Below are positions 46,715 to 57,133 of a stretch of 64,000 nucleotides of DNA, piece after piece. This DNA is from Hydrangea macrophylla (Eukaryota > Streptophyta > Magnoliopsida > Cornales > Hydrangeaceae). Made by a program: the position numbers and the translations under genes. A model generated the notes under the pieces. That model made no database searches. It was not told the DNA's origin and saw only the letters and a program-made list of their open reading frames with translations. The stretch spans positions 52,790,274 to 52,854,273 of the forward strand of contig CM066998.1 of assembly GCA_033977485.1 (NCBI GenBank). The letters are read 5' to 3'. Every line of letters begins with the position of its first letter. Positions within the stretch are counted from its first letter, which is position 1.

Positions 46715-47369
46715 TGACACGAAATTTATTTGTGTGCTCTTGTGTGCAATACCCAAGTGTAGGTAGACGTGCAAGTAGTACTGGATAAGACCAGGTCGAT
46801 CCCACAGAGAAGGTTTTAAACTAGTTACTTAGATTAAACTCTAAAAGAAAATAAAAATTCAATGTTTAAGCAAGGTGTAGAACACGAAGTTCCACAAACT
46901 GAAACTACTAAAGTAAAGCAATTAAATTAAACTAGTGATCAACTAATTAACTAAAGCGATATTTAAAATGGTTTTTAAACTTTATAAAAGGGGAACGTTG
47001 GGATCACTCGAATCACAGTGACCTAGCCATCTACCATGCAGTTACATTAAAGCTCTATGTAGTACACCCATCTACAGTATTCTGTATTTTCTAAAGATAA
47101 AGATTCAATAGTCCTTTCATGACCGAGACTATATCATCACAGTTGATTCAAAAATACATGAAGGCGATTTAAAACAATATTCAAGACTCACACTCTGAAT
47201 GGTGCGAGCATTCAAAGTGGTTTGCAAAAGGTATTGCAGAAAAATGCCTTAAGGCTTAAAGTTAAGAAACTGTTTTGACAAACTGAGCATATGGGGACAA
47301 TTTGATAATAAAGCTCGAAAATAGAAAGTCTAGGAATACTGTAAAGGATCATCTCAAGAATCTGAGTGT

Positions 47370-47489
47370 TTGATTGATCGACGCGCTTTCGATCGATCGA
47401 ACATCATCATCTCTCAATCGATCGAAATGTCTTCGATCGCTTGACTGTATCTATCATTCGATCGATCAAGCTAACTTCGATCGATCGAA
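47370..47489. repeat. Palindrome array downstream of TATA in LTR E
   Basis: Six copies of a 14-bp palindrome, consensus TTCGATCGATCGAA, start at 47370, 47388, 47413, 47432, 47457 and 47476. Pairs are 18, 19 and 19 bp apart and recur at 43 and 44 bp. Confidence 0.9.
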
Positions 47490-47908
47490 CGCAGTTTTAA
47501 TTCTGGTGCATGGCAGAGGCTAGAGATCACTGTTTCATCATGATCTCCCAACTCTGGGACTACTCAGACATGGTCTGGAGTGTCACAGATTTGTTTTTAA
47601 CGTAGAAATTCATTAAAGTCTTGTTTATTTGTGTTTTTAGCATGAGACTTATGAAAACTATGGAGTAATATGAAACTAACATGCAAAACTATAACAATGA
47701 CAGATTATACTACGAGATTGAACTAACAAACTGTAAATAACAATAATACGAAACCTGAAATGAAAGAACACTTGTATTAAACACTTAAATCACCAAGCAA
47801 CCAAGCAATATCAAAGGTTAACCTATAAAACAAGCAAACTCTTTATCTCTCACTATATGAAACTGTAAAACTAAAGTTCGGCGTCCCTATGGACGTGTTT
47901 GTAACTTG

Positions 47909-47916
47909 TATATATA
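47909..47916 (-). promoter_or_regulatory. TATA box of LTR E
   Basis: TATATATA in TTTTTCTATATATACAAG on the minus strand. The upstream palindrome array ends 69 bases before it. Confidence 0.55.
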
Positions 47917-47985
47917 GAAAAACCTAGGCTAGGGTTACAAAAATATGTCTCTGCTGCGTGCGCATTAATTCTGATAAAAGGCACG

Positions 47986-48077
47986 TTCGATCGATCGAAC
48001 TTTACTCGATCGCTTGAACTTTGAATTACTCGAGCGCTTGAACTGGATTCGATCGATCGAAAGCTCGATCGCTCGAA
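47986..48077. repeat. Palindrome array upstream of TATA in LTR E
   Basis: Five copies of the TTCGATCGATCGAA-type palindrome start at 47986, 48005, 48029, 48048 and 48064. Within-pair distances are 19 and 19, and the pairs are 43 bp apart; the fifth copy follows at 16. Variants replace GATC by GCTT or GAGC in one half. Confidence 0.9.
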
Positions 48078-48333
48078 CTCTACATTTCAGCTTTGAATTA
48101 TCTTGCTTGTAACTTAGCTTTACCCTTATCCTGTTATTCATTCCTGCACCCAGCAAAACAACATATATGCACAAACACAACAACTAATACACAAACTTAT
48201 CATAGATTTATCACATTGTATAAAAGATGGCACTATAACATGTATTGCAGATATAATAGGGAGTTATAAACTAAATCAGTACATTTCCTTATTTTAGCGT
48301 GGTTGTATTTTACAAATACCCCCGCTTGTCACA

Positions 48334-48570
48334 ACCCCCAACTATCTTATTTCTAGTCCCTAGCGATAAGGCGATAATAAAAACAAGCTAAACTACTACT
48401 ACAACGACAAGAAAAATAAAATAAACTCACCCAAACTAACCTAAATAGAAAGAGATAATTCCTAACTCACTTTCGCAGGAATCACGGTTGCATTTAGCGA
48501 ATGCAATAAGCCGTTAAACCCCTAGGTTCCCCCTAGTGGACGAGTGTCTCGTGAGGGTTTACAGTGAATT
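48334..48570 (-). other. Polypurine tract and conserved 3' block of element E
   Basis: On the minus strand AGTTGGGGGT (48334-48343) abuts the LTR. Upstream, 48461-48570 matches the block at 20671-20783 of element A in the same order (CCTCACGAGACACTCGTCCA, GTTTAACGGCTTATTGCAT). This ties E to the Athila lineage. Confidence 0.75.
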
Positions 48571-49246
48571 TACCCACAAAATTCTCAAATTTAAGTTCAA
48601 AAAGATAAAGAAAAATTTTTAATACTCCCTCCCATTCAATTGCTAACTCAGCTCTACACAAATATATTAATCTCAATCAAACCATGAAAGAAATCCACAT
48701 GCTCCTCATGCCACCAAGATAGATATAACACATGTATCGTATTCATGTATCAGTGTGTGTGTGAAGTTAACAGCTATGCATCAACCTTGTTTAGAGTTAT
48801 TTAGATTGTCAAACTTCTAGAACTTGTGGTTTCAACTCAATTCTCGCATTGGTTTATACTCAAAAAGGAACATCTCATAGAAACTTGCTTAATAATGATC
48901 GCACATTGTATGAAAGCTTTGATAAGAAAGAATTCGTATATGCTTTCATACTTGACTCTATGAAGAACGAGCATTTAGAGTGTATAGTCTCACGAATAGA
49001 ATACTATTTACTAGAGGAGCGAACTACCGTGGATAACTCAACTCACACATTCATGTTCAAACTAATTCGTTAAGAATCATTTAGACTTTGAATTTTTGGT
49101 TTTAATATAGTAGAGAGAATGTGCGTCTTAGTATGTGATGAAGTCTATCTTCTCATTTTATGCTTTACACTTCTCCAACCAACTTCCATTCTTGTATATG
49201 TATATACTTTTTTTTTATATCCCCTTTCAAATTTAAGCGTTCCTTT

Positions 49247-49323
<77 letters not shown>

Positions 49324-50438
49324 AAACAACTCCCACAACTACTCTTCTCCAATCACATACTTTGACAATTCATTCATATTAGGGGTCCATTGGGGTCAAG
49401 GTATAAGGTTAGGAGTTTGTATTCTCGTAATAGAGTTGGAAATATTAACTCGGTGTGGGGTTAGAAACGAAATAGCTTCTTTGATGTAGGTAAAGGGCTA
49501 TGTATAGCTTAGGGAATGGGTAGCGATGGCTTAAATCATTTTCTTAAATTCTTAGTTTTAGCATTTCAGTGTTCATTGAGTTTAGTTGGTAGATCCTGAA
49601 CGTTCTCCTCTAATAAGTAGCCAAAATGAAGAATTAATTGAGACTATTCAACGAATTTAATAAGCATAGTCAAGAAAAAAAAAACAATTCAAATTTATGT
49701 GACAATTCCCTTAGAAACGAAGATTGGATCGAAAGCTCACTAAGGGTAATTAGTTTTCACTACTCGTCTTTAGCATAATAGTCTTATTAACTCATTTTGA
49801 GGTTTTCTATAGAGCTATCAACACGTGCATATGGACGTTGGATACATGAAAGGTCTACACATGCAATCATCCTAGTGATACTAGAAAAATGCGTGAACGC
49901 AATTCATAAAGTATGAGGCTAATGCGATTGTGTCATTGCATAATAACAGCTAATCAGGAGTGAATGTTCAAAGTTATTCTACCAGTAAAGTTCAAAATTT
50001 TCAAAAATTTCCAAATTTTCTAATTTTAATTGAGATTGTATGATATTTGCAATGAAATTATCCAGAGTGCTAAGTGTGAACATGTACAGGTGAATATCTA
50101 TCTGCATCCCACTCCCAACTGAAAATAACAATGTCCTCAGAAGTTGATTTTCAAATGAAAATACATAGATATCACCTGATAGAAGCAAAGCAATAACATC
50201 AATCATAGCAACCTGTAATTAAAGCATACAAATCTCCAACAACCAAGATCAATAGAAATAACATATAGTTACAAAACATGATCCATACATAAGAATATAA
50301 CCAATCACTGGGAAAATAAAACAATAACAGTGCAGAACAGTGATCAAAATGTCCCAAAATATCCAAACAAAACCAAGAGATGGAAGAGAGAAGATAAAAG
50401 AACATAAATACAACAAATATCCTAAAAACCAACATAAG
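48571..50438 (-). other. 3' untranslated region of element E
   Basis: No convincing gene. A long CT microsatellite lies at 49249-49321 and produces spurious Leu-Ser frames. A stretch near 49585-49615 matches A at about 19725-19760 on the opposite strand. The rest is AT-rich spacer between E's extra gene (minus) and its polypurine tract. Confidence 0.6.
49249..49321. repeat. CT microsatellite
   Basis: About 36 uninterrupted CT units. Inside the 3' untranslated region of E. Confidence 0.97.
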
Positions 50439-51748
50439 CTAATCGACCGCTAACAGGTCATCATCGCCAGCATCAGAAGGAATCTCAATGGGGGCAGCAG
50501 GTGGCGGAGGTGGAGGAGCAGATGATGAAGGGTCGGATGTGGGTGGTGCAGCTGGGGTCTGGGAAGATGTATGTAAGGACTGGGCCACCCCCAACTGCAC
50601 CAGAAGTGTATCAAGCTGGGAGGTCAGATGATCAACCTTGCCCTCGAGTCTGATCCGGGCCTCTCTCTCCTCTAAAAATAACGCATGAATGGTCTGGAGA
50701 GACACGGAAGAAGACTCTCCCTGGGCGGGAGCCTGAGATCGCTGTCTCAGCTCAAACTGCTGTGCTGCAGTAATAGGGTCGTCCTCATCCTCAGTATCCT
50801 GCTCCTCAGCCTCAGTCGGCGTCCTAGAAGCAGCTCCCTCAGTGTCTGTCCCTTCTCACTTCTTCTTCTTCGCTCTGACTTTCTCTTTGCCTTTTCCTTT
50901 TCTTTTTCTCTTCTGGGTATCTGAGCGGCGGACCGCTGTCTTCCCAAATCTGGTAGAAGAAGCTTGAAATGCGTCGGCGGGGAGTGGGAGCAAACCAGAC
51001 TGGGCCACGACACTGTGAATGGCCCACGTGCCTTTTAGATGTTTCTTTACAGAAACATAGCGTGTGGGCTATACTAGAAAATCAATGTATAAACACGGGA
51101 GGCAGACCCGTTTCTCCGTCCCCACAGAATACAGAACCCAGACATACCATGGTGCCATCTTCTCATGATAGGAGGTCGTGAAGATACAGTTGCACAACAC
51201 CAGGTGGAGCATGTGGTAGTCGTCGATCAAATGGTAATCCTCGATAAGCGACGTGCCTTTCTAGAACTAGACGGCCCCGTCTATAATCTCCCATACTATT
51301 GTGGCATACGAGGTCTCAAGAGCTCCCAACCTCTAGGGACAATCACACTCAGGATCCTCTGGGACACCTAGAGCTGTGGCTAAAGTAGCAGGACTAAATA
51401 TGATCTCCCGGCCGTGGATAAAAGAGTGATATGTGAACGGGGTGGCCGGGTCCTTGATCATGGTAGTACAGACCTCTTGCACCTAAGAGATATTGACCCT
51501 CTTGGGTTGGGTCAACATATGGTACCACTACGGCATGCCTTAGATCCGAGCCAAGAACCACAGAGATGAAAGCCAAACCGTCTCGAGGGGTCTCTCCAAC
51601 ATAATCTTACGGTGGCTGAAGAAACGCGTATACTAGGACTGGTCGAACGGATTCCAGAACCCATGTTCGAGTACTGGGTCTGGAATGGTCAGGTCAAATG
51701 GCTTCTCCCTATGGTAGCCTGTTGTGGGGTTCATGGCGATAAACCTGA
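50439..51748 (-). pseudogene. Extra (env-position) gene of Athila-like element E
   Basis: A single minus-strand frame from ATG at 51748 to a stop at 50439, about 436 codons with roughly half a dozen stops. It starts with a GYHREKPFDL segment and contains YHMLHLVLCNCIF and KKHLKGTWAIHSVVAQSGL, which fit the plant transposon protein found between pol and 3' LTR in Athila elements. The second half is basic (KRKRKGKGKEK), then acidic, then a coiled coil (FLEEREARIRLEGKVDHLTS) and a Pro-rich tail. The homology claim is from memory of the family. It has its own leader with a splice acceptor (CTATTTCAG) about 12 bases before the ATG. Confidence 0.6.
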
Positions 51749-51821
51749 AATAGAAAATGAGAAGAGAGGACAAATTAAAATAGGAAAACAGAACAAAAGA
51801 ATGAATCTGTCACTACATAGG

Positions 51822-51878
51822 TTCGATCGATTGAATAAGGCCAGGCTCGATCGCTTGAGCCCAGCTCGATCGATCGAG
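51822..51878. repeat. Palindrome cluster upstream of the extra gene of E
   Basis: Three copies of the TTCGATCGATCGAA-type palindrome start at 51822, 51846 and 51865 (24 and 19 apart). They lie 75-130 bases before the ATG of the extra gene at 51748 in a leader rich in TC. It is the same motif as in LTRs E and D. Confidence 0.85.
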
Positions 51879-52045
51879 CACAGAAGAAACGCAGAGAGAG
51901 AAAAACAACGCGGAAAAGAAAAGCAAACACGAAATATGTAACCAAGACATGAATTAATTGGTCATAGGACCAATGGGGAACACCCCCTCATGGTTTTTAG
52001 TAATAATGAACAAAAGGGGGTCTTGTAGACCTTACCTTTCTAGCT
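51879..52045. other. Junction zone between elements E and D
   Basis: Leader sequence of E's extra gene gives way to the gag of D. I see no LTR or primer site for D here, so its 5' end is truncated. The exact breakpoint between about 51950 and 52040 cannot be fixed. Confidence 0.5.
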
Positions 52046-52855
52046 CACCTATGCCGCTGCAGATTGGTGGGAAGCCGAGCGAGCTACCATAGGGATGAAT
52101 GCTGCAAGAACGATGCTTTGGGAGACGTTCAAAGGCAGATTTTTGGAGAAGTACTTCCCAGAAGATGAGAGAGATCAACAAGAGAGGAACTTTCTCAATC
52201 TGGTACAAGGAGGATGGATTGTGAGAGAATACACAACACAGTTCGAGCATCTATCTCGTTTTGCTCAGCATATGATAAATACTCCATAGAAAAAGGTGAA
52301 GAGATTCCACCAAGGATTGAACCCCCACCTCAGACATATGATGGTTGGTCATCTGAACCAGTCGTATGAGGGCATTGTTAGATTCGCTACAGGATTAGAG
52401 AAGAATGTTAATCCAGTACAGCAACCACAGATGAATCGACCTTAGTTGTCAAGAGGATTTCAGCAGAGGAATTTCTAGAACCAACCACCAAGGAATATCC
52501 AGGGTTGGAGACCTCAGAGAAATTTTCAAGGAAACAAGAGAACCTGGGAAGGAACCAGGAAGCCCTAGCAGGGTTATTCTTGACCCCAACAATATCGCCA
52601 GCAGGGACCACAACCTCAGACACTGCTAACAGCCCCGCCAAGCAATAGCAGAGGATGTTTTAATTGCGGAAGCCTGGGCATATTGCCAAGTTCTGCACAG
52701 CTCCCAGAGTTGACCGCCGAATGGATCTCTTCTGCATGAATTGCAATAAGCTGGGACATTTGAACAAGGATTGTCGTGCACCACGAGGAGGATATTATGG
52801 GGCACCAGTTCAAGGAATCCAAGGACCCCCAGATCAGACAAGGATGAATGCTATC
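52046..52855 (+). pseudogene. gag: gag of element D (5' truncated)
   Basis: The first recognisable part is AADWWEAERA, then WETFKGRFLEKYFPEDERDQ and LVQGGWIVREYTTQFEHLSRF, the capsid core of chromovirus Gag. A Gln/Arg-rich linker follows in shifted frames. Two CCHC knuckles occur: a first one near 52660 broken by a frameshift (CFNCGSLG, then HIAKFC in another frame) and an intact CMNCNKLGHLNKDC near 52735. Two zinc knuckles are unusual in this lineage, where one is common. Confidence 0.8.
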
Positions 52856-53310
52856 ATCCTAGTGGAATTAGGCTTTGATGCTAACGAGCAACAACATTTG
52901 GAAGGTACGCTTGTACTCTTTCATAGTCCAGTTAAAGCTTTATTCAATACTGGATCTGTATGTTCGTTTATTGCTGCTAAGATTGTGCGTAATTAGGTTT
53001 AGAGCCCTAGACACTTGAGCCAGCACTTAATGCTGTGTCACCATTGGAAGTGACTGTTAAGCTGGGTAAAATATGTAAAGATTGCCCATTGACCTTGGGA
53101 GATAGGAATCTTCCAGCAGACTTAGTGGTTTTGTCAATGTCAGAGTTCGACATTATCCTAGGGATGGATTGGTTGATTAAGTACGGTGCCAACTTAGACT
53201 GCCCTACTAGGATTATTATGTTCCAATACCAGGACGACCGACGATCAGATTTCAATATCAGCCGACGAGTGACATGTTTCTTACTGGTAGTTTGGCTACT
53301 ATCGTGAGTA
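52856..53310 (+). pseudogene. Protease of element D
   Basis: ALFNTGSVCSFIA replaces the usual DTGS active site by NTGS (Asn codon 52946-52948), which would abolish activity. The frame shifts near 52995. The second part has LTLGDRNLPADLVVL, then FDIILGMDWL, the typical end of the fold. Confidence 0.85.
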
Positions 53311-54880
53311 CCTGTACGGAACCAATGATGGATCAGATTCCTACTGTAAAAGACTTTCAGGATGTATTCCAGGATATTAAAGGACTTCCACCGAAAAGAG
53401 AAATAGACTTCTGTGTGGAACTAGTACCAGGAACATTGCCAATTTTTAAGACTCCATATAGGAAACTGAGATGTTGGAACTGAAGAAGCAAGTTCAGGAA
53501 CTTGAAGATCTAGGTTTTGTTTGTCCAAGTACGTCACCTTGGGGAGCACTAGTTCTGTTTGTAAAGAAGAAGGACGGAACACTTCGACTCTGTATAGACT
53601 ACAGGGAATTGAACAAAGTTATGATCAAGAATAGATATCCACTACCTCGGATAGATGACCTATTCGACCAGTTACAAGGATCTAGGATCTTTTCCAAGAT
53701 CGATCTGCATTCAGGATATCATCAGCTATTAGTTCAGAGGATGTATCAAAGACTGCATTCAGGACAAGATACGAGCATTATGAGTTTTTAGTTATGCCTT
53801 TTGGATTGACAAATGTGCCAGCAGTATTCATAGACTTAATGAATAGGGTATTCAGACCATATCTGGATAAATTCATTATAGTATTCATCGACGATATTTT
53901 GATATACTCAAAGATGGAGGAAGACCACAAAGAGCACTTGCAGATTGCTTTACAGACACTTCGAGATAATAAGTTCTATGTAAAGTTCAGCAAGTGTGAG
54001 TTTTGGCTACGGGAAGTCAAATTCTTGGGACATGTTATATCTCAAAACGGTATCTCTGTGAACTCATCTAAGATTGATGCAGTCTTAAGCTGGAACAGAC
54101 CAACCAATGCTACAGAGGTCAGAAGTTTCCTCGGCCTAGCAGGATATTACAGAAGATTTGTCGAAGGATTTTCCAAGATAGCAGGACCTTTGACGAATTT
54201 GACGAGGAAAGAGGTGAAGTACGAGTGGACAGACAAGCATGAGAGTGCATTTCAAGAGTTAAAGAAAAGATTGACTTTTGCACCAGTACTCGCAATACCT
54301 AAGAGTGGATAAAAGTATGTGATCTACAGTGATGCATCGCACCAAGGACTTGGTTGTGTGCCTATGCAAGATGGGAATGTCATTGCATATGGATCCAGAC
54401 AATTGAAGGTACATGAGAAGAATTATCCTACGCATGATTTAGAGCTAGCACCAATAGTGTTTGCATTAAATATATGGAGACACTATCTCTATGAAGAAAA
54501 TTTTTATCTATTTTTCGATCATAAGAGCTTGAAGTATTTGTTCTCTCTGAAGGAGTTGAACATGGGACAACGAAGATGGATGGAGTTACTCAAGGACTAT
54601 GACTTTTCATTACAATACCATCCAGGTAAAGCAAATGTCGTAGCCGATGCTTTGAGTCATAAACCTCGACTAGTGATCGCGGCATTACTAATTCGAGAAT
54701 GGAAAGCATTGGAAGTTTTAGCTGAATTCGATCTTCAACCAGTGGAACCAATAGAGAGACAATATTTTGGATGCCTTATGATACAACCAACTTTGATCAG
54801 CCGTATCATAGAAGCTCAACAGACAGCGGAAGATTTGAAGTTATGGTTTACGAAGATGACAGCCAAGGAACTAGAAGTCT
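53311..54880 (+). pseudogene. pol: Reverse transcriptase and RNase H of element D
   Basis: Frames 53471-53791, 53794-54312 and 54319-54882. Reverse transcriptase motifs are [55 protein letters not shown] and [10 protein letters not shown] with the catalytic Asp pair intact (about 53885-53896). The frame breaks near 53740 within the HQL loop. A stop at 54310-54312 separates RNase [33 protein letters not shown] (FTDH is usual, so the second catalytic Asp is kept) and [10 protein letters not shown]. Confidence 0.9.
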
Positions 54881-56219
54881 GAAGTATCAATACAGACGAA
54901 ACTTTACGATGTAAAGGTAGACTCTGTGTACCTGACGAAGAAAATCTCCAAAAAGAAATATTGGATGAAGCTCATAAGTCACAGATAACTATACATCCAG
55001 GAGGTACGAAGATGTACAAGGATTTGAAGAAAAATTTCTGGTGGGGAGGAATGAATAGGGAAGTAGCTGAGTATGTATCTAAATGTCTTACTTGTAAACA
55101 GGTAAAGGCAGAACATCAGAAACCACCTGGATTACTACAACCGTTACCGATTCCTCAGTGGAAATGGGAATACATCACCATGGATTTTGTGGTAGGATTA
55201 CCGAAGTCATAGCAGACCCACGATGCTAAATGGGTAATCGTGGATCGACTTACAAAGACAGTCCATTTTATCGCCTACAGCATGACGTATCTAGTGGAAT
55301 GTTTGAGTCGGATGTATCTACAGCATGTAGTATGGTTACATGGGGTACCTATATCTATCGTGTTAGATTGAGATTCACGCTTTACTGCAGAGTTTTGGAA
55401 GAGTCTCCAAACAGCGATGGGAACAACATTGAACTTGAGTTCAGCTTTTCATCCACAGACTGATGGTCAGACTGAACGAGCAAATCAAGTAATGGAAGAC
55501 ATGTTACGCGCTTGCGTCATTGATTTTGAGAGTTCTTGGGAGACGCACCTGTCGTTGATTGAGTTCGCCTACAACAATAGCTATCATTCAAGTATAGGGA
55601 TGGCGCCGTTTGAAGCTTTGTACGGAAGACCTTGCCGATCACCGTTTTGTTGGGCCGAAGTCAGAGACACTCAACTTCTTGGGCCAGAGATGGTACAAGA
55701 GACCAGTGAGAAGATTCAGATTGTACGTAAAAAGATGAAGGCAGCTCAGACACGACACAAGAGTTATGCTGACAAGCGACGTAAAGACCTGGAGTACGCG
55801 TTGGAGATCACGTGCTACTCAAAGTTTTGCCTGTTCGAGGCATTGTCAGATTTGGTTAGAAGAGAGGCAAGCTATCGCCACGATTCATCGAACCGTGCAA
55901 GATTTTGGAGCGTGTTGGGAAGATTGCTTATCGCCTTGCGTTGCGACCAAAGATGTCAGGAGTGCACAACGTTTTCCACATCAGTATGCTAAGGAAATGT
56001 GCTCATAACCCAGCACATGAGATCAACTTCGAAGATATTGAAGTCAACAACAATGTTACATTCAACGAAGGACCGATTCGCATACTGGATCGAGGGATCA
56101 AGAAGCTCAGGAACAAAGAGATTCAATTGGTAAAGGTTCAGTGGAAGCATCATGATGAAGGAGAAGCTTCGTGGGAGCTAGAGTCAGAGATGCGTGAGAA
56201 GTATCTGTTTTTATTTTAA
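54881..56219 (+). pseudogene. pol: Integrase with chromodomain-like tail of element D
   Basis: Zinc-binding part at 54961-55212 (DEAHKSQITIHPGGTKMYKD, CLTCKQVKAEHQKPPG). The core has the first Asp in ITMDFVVGLPKS, followed by a stop, a frame-shifted middle where the second Asp region reads VLD-stop-DSRF, and the Glu in DGQTERANQ (55417-55992). The last part, in a new frame to 56219, has HISMLRK and a tail with LVKVQWKHHDEGEASWELE, the chromodomain-like module of Del/Tekay elements, thought to guide insertion into heterochromatin. Confidence 0.88.
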
Positions 56220-56351
56220 CTCTTTATGATTCCAATTTTGAGGACGAAATCTTTTTATTGAGTGGTGGATAATGTAATACCCTGTATTTTCAATAATTAT
56301 TTATGCACAGAGATCCTATATATTTCCCTTAATCATCCTTGAAATTTTATC

Positions 56352-56544
56352 TTCGATCCATCGAAGTTAGTTTGAGCGATCGAGCATTTCCAGAATTCAA
56401 GCGATCGAACCTTATTCAATCGATCAAAACCCTACAGACCTGAATTTAATACGTGGTCCCTATTTCAATCGATCAAAGCCTTTTTCAATCGATCTAACTA
56501 GCTGATCTGAGTTCGAGCGATCAAAGGACGTTCGATCGATCGAA
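56352..56544. repeat. Palindrome array upstream of TATA in LTR D
   Basis: Eight copies of the TTCGATCGATCGAA-type palindrome start at 56352, 56372, 56396, 56415, 56464, 56484, 56512 and 56531. They form four pairs, 20, 19, 20 and 19 bp apart, the pairs separated by 44, 68 and 48 bp. The last copy is a perfect palindrome. The array ends 62 bases before the TATA box. Confidence 0.9.
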
Positions 56545-56606
56545 CCTGTAATGATGAGAATTCCCAGGTTTCCCGCAGAACCAGCCACCTGTACCCCATC
56601 TCTCCT

Positions 56607-56614
56607 TATATATA
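56607..56614 (+). promoter_or_regulatory. TATA box of LTR D
   Basis: TATATATA in CTCCTTATATATACCTTG, between the two palindrome arrays. The spacing is close to that in LTR E. Confidence 0.55.
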
Positions 56615-56987
56615 CCTTGTGCTCATGTGTGTAGTATGTTTGCTGAACTTGAGAGGTTAGAGAGAGAGAATTATGGGTTTTGTGTGTTCATGTATATATA
56701 TACATATATATACACCTATATATAAATACACACAACATGGGAGAGGAGGAGGAGAAGAAGAAGAAGAAGAAAGAAGGAGACAGAGACAAGGCAGAGGAGA
56801 GAGAGAGAGGCCATTAAAGCTCGAGGTTGGAATCCAAGTCAAACGCACCCTTAGCAACTTTTGGTGAGTTCCAAACTCACTCAGTAGCTTAGTTATGATG
56901 TTTTACATGTTCTGGACGTATTAAATATAACCCAAACACGCCCTAACATATTCTGGAGGTTTACTGTAGAATCTGTGGAAGACGAAG

Positions 56988-57133
56988 TTCGACCGATCAA
57001 ACTGAGTTCAATCGATCGAACATCACTGAGTCTCAATCGATCGAGACCGCCTTCACTTCAATCGATCAAGAGTACTTCAATCGATCGAACATCACAGTTC
57101 TTCAATCGATCGAAAGGGCTTCAATCAATCAAA
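56988..57133. repeat. Palindrome array downstream of TATA in LTR D
   Basis: Seven copies start at 56988, 57007, 57032, 57057, 57076, 57101 and 57120. Pair distances are 19, 19 and 19; 44-bp steps link 56988-57032 and 57057-57101. One copy (57032) lacks a partner. It starts about 374 bases after the TATA box. Confidence 0.9.

Larger units (their letters stand above)
46715..48333 (-). mobile_element. 3' LTR of Athila-like element E
   Basis: On the minus strand it starts TGTGACA at 48333, directly after a polypurine tract, and ends in GTGTCA at 46715. Its end resembles LTR A (CTGTGGGATCGACCTGG, ACCTACACTTGGGTATTG). A minus TATATATA at 47909-47916 is the likely TATA box. Two palindrome arrays lie at 47986-48077 (upstream of TATA) and 47370-47489 (downstream). 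No partner 5' LTR is in the window; the upstream part of E is lost or displaced by D. Confidence 0.82.

Noticed and set aside
46174..47490. CRISPR-like array from regular repeats
   Set aside because: Repeats are degenerate dyads with short, non-unique spacers in a plant nuclear context with no cas genes.
49119..49489. Frames with Leu-Ser repeats
   Set aside because: CT microsatellite translated.
46715..51748. E as the missing 3' part of element A
   Set aside because: A already has its own 3' LTR; the LTR of E is a different length and sequence and on the opposite strand.
56657..56867. Frames on both strands in LTR D
   Set aside because: GAAGAA microsatellite and TA repeats in an LTR leader.
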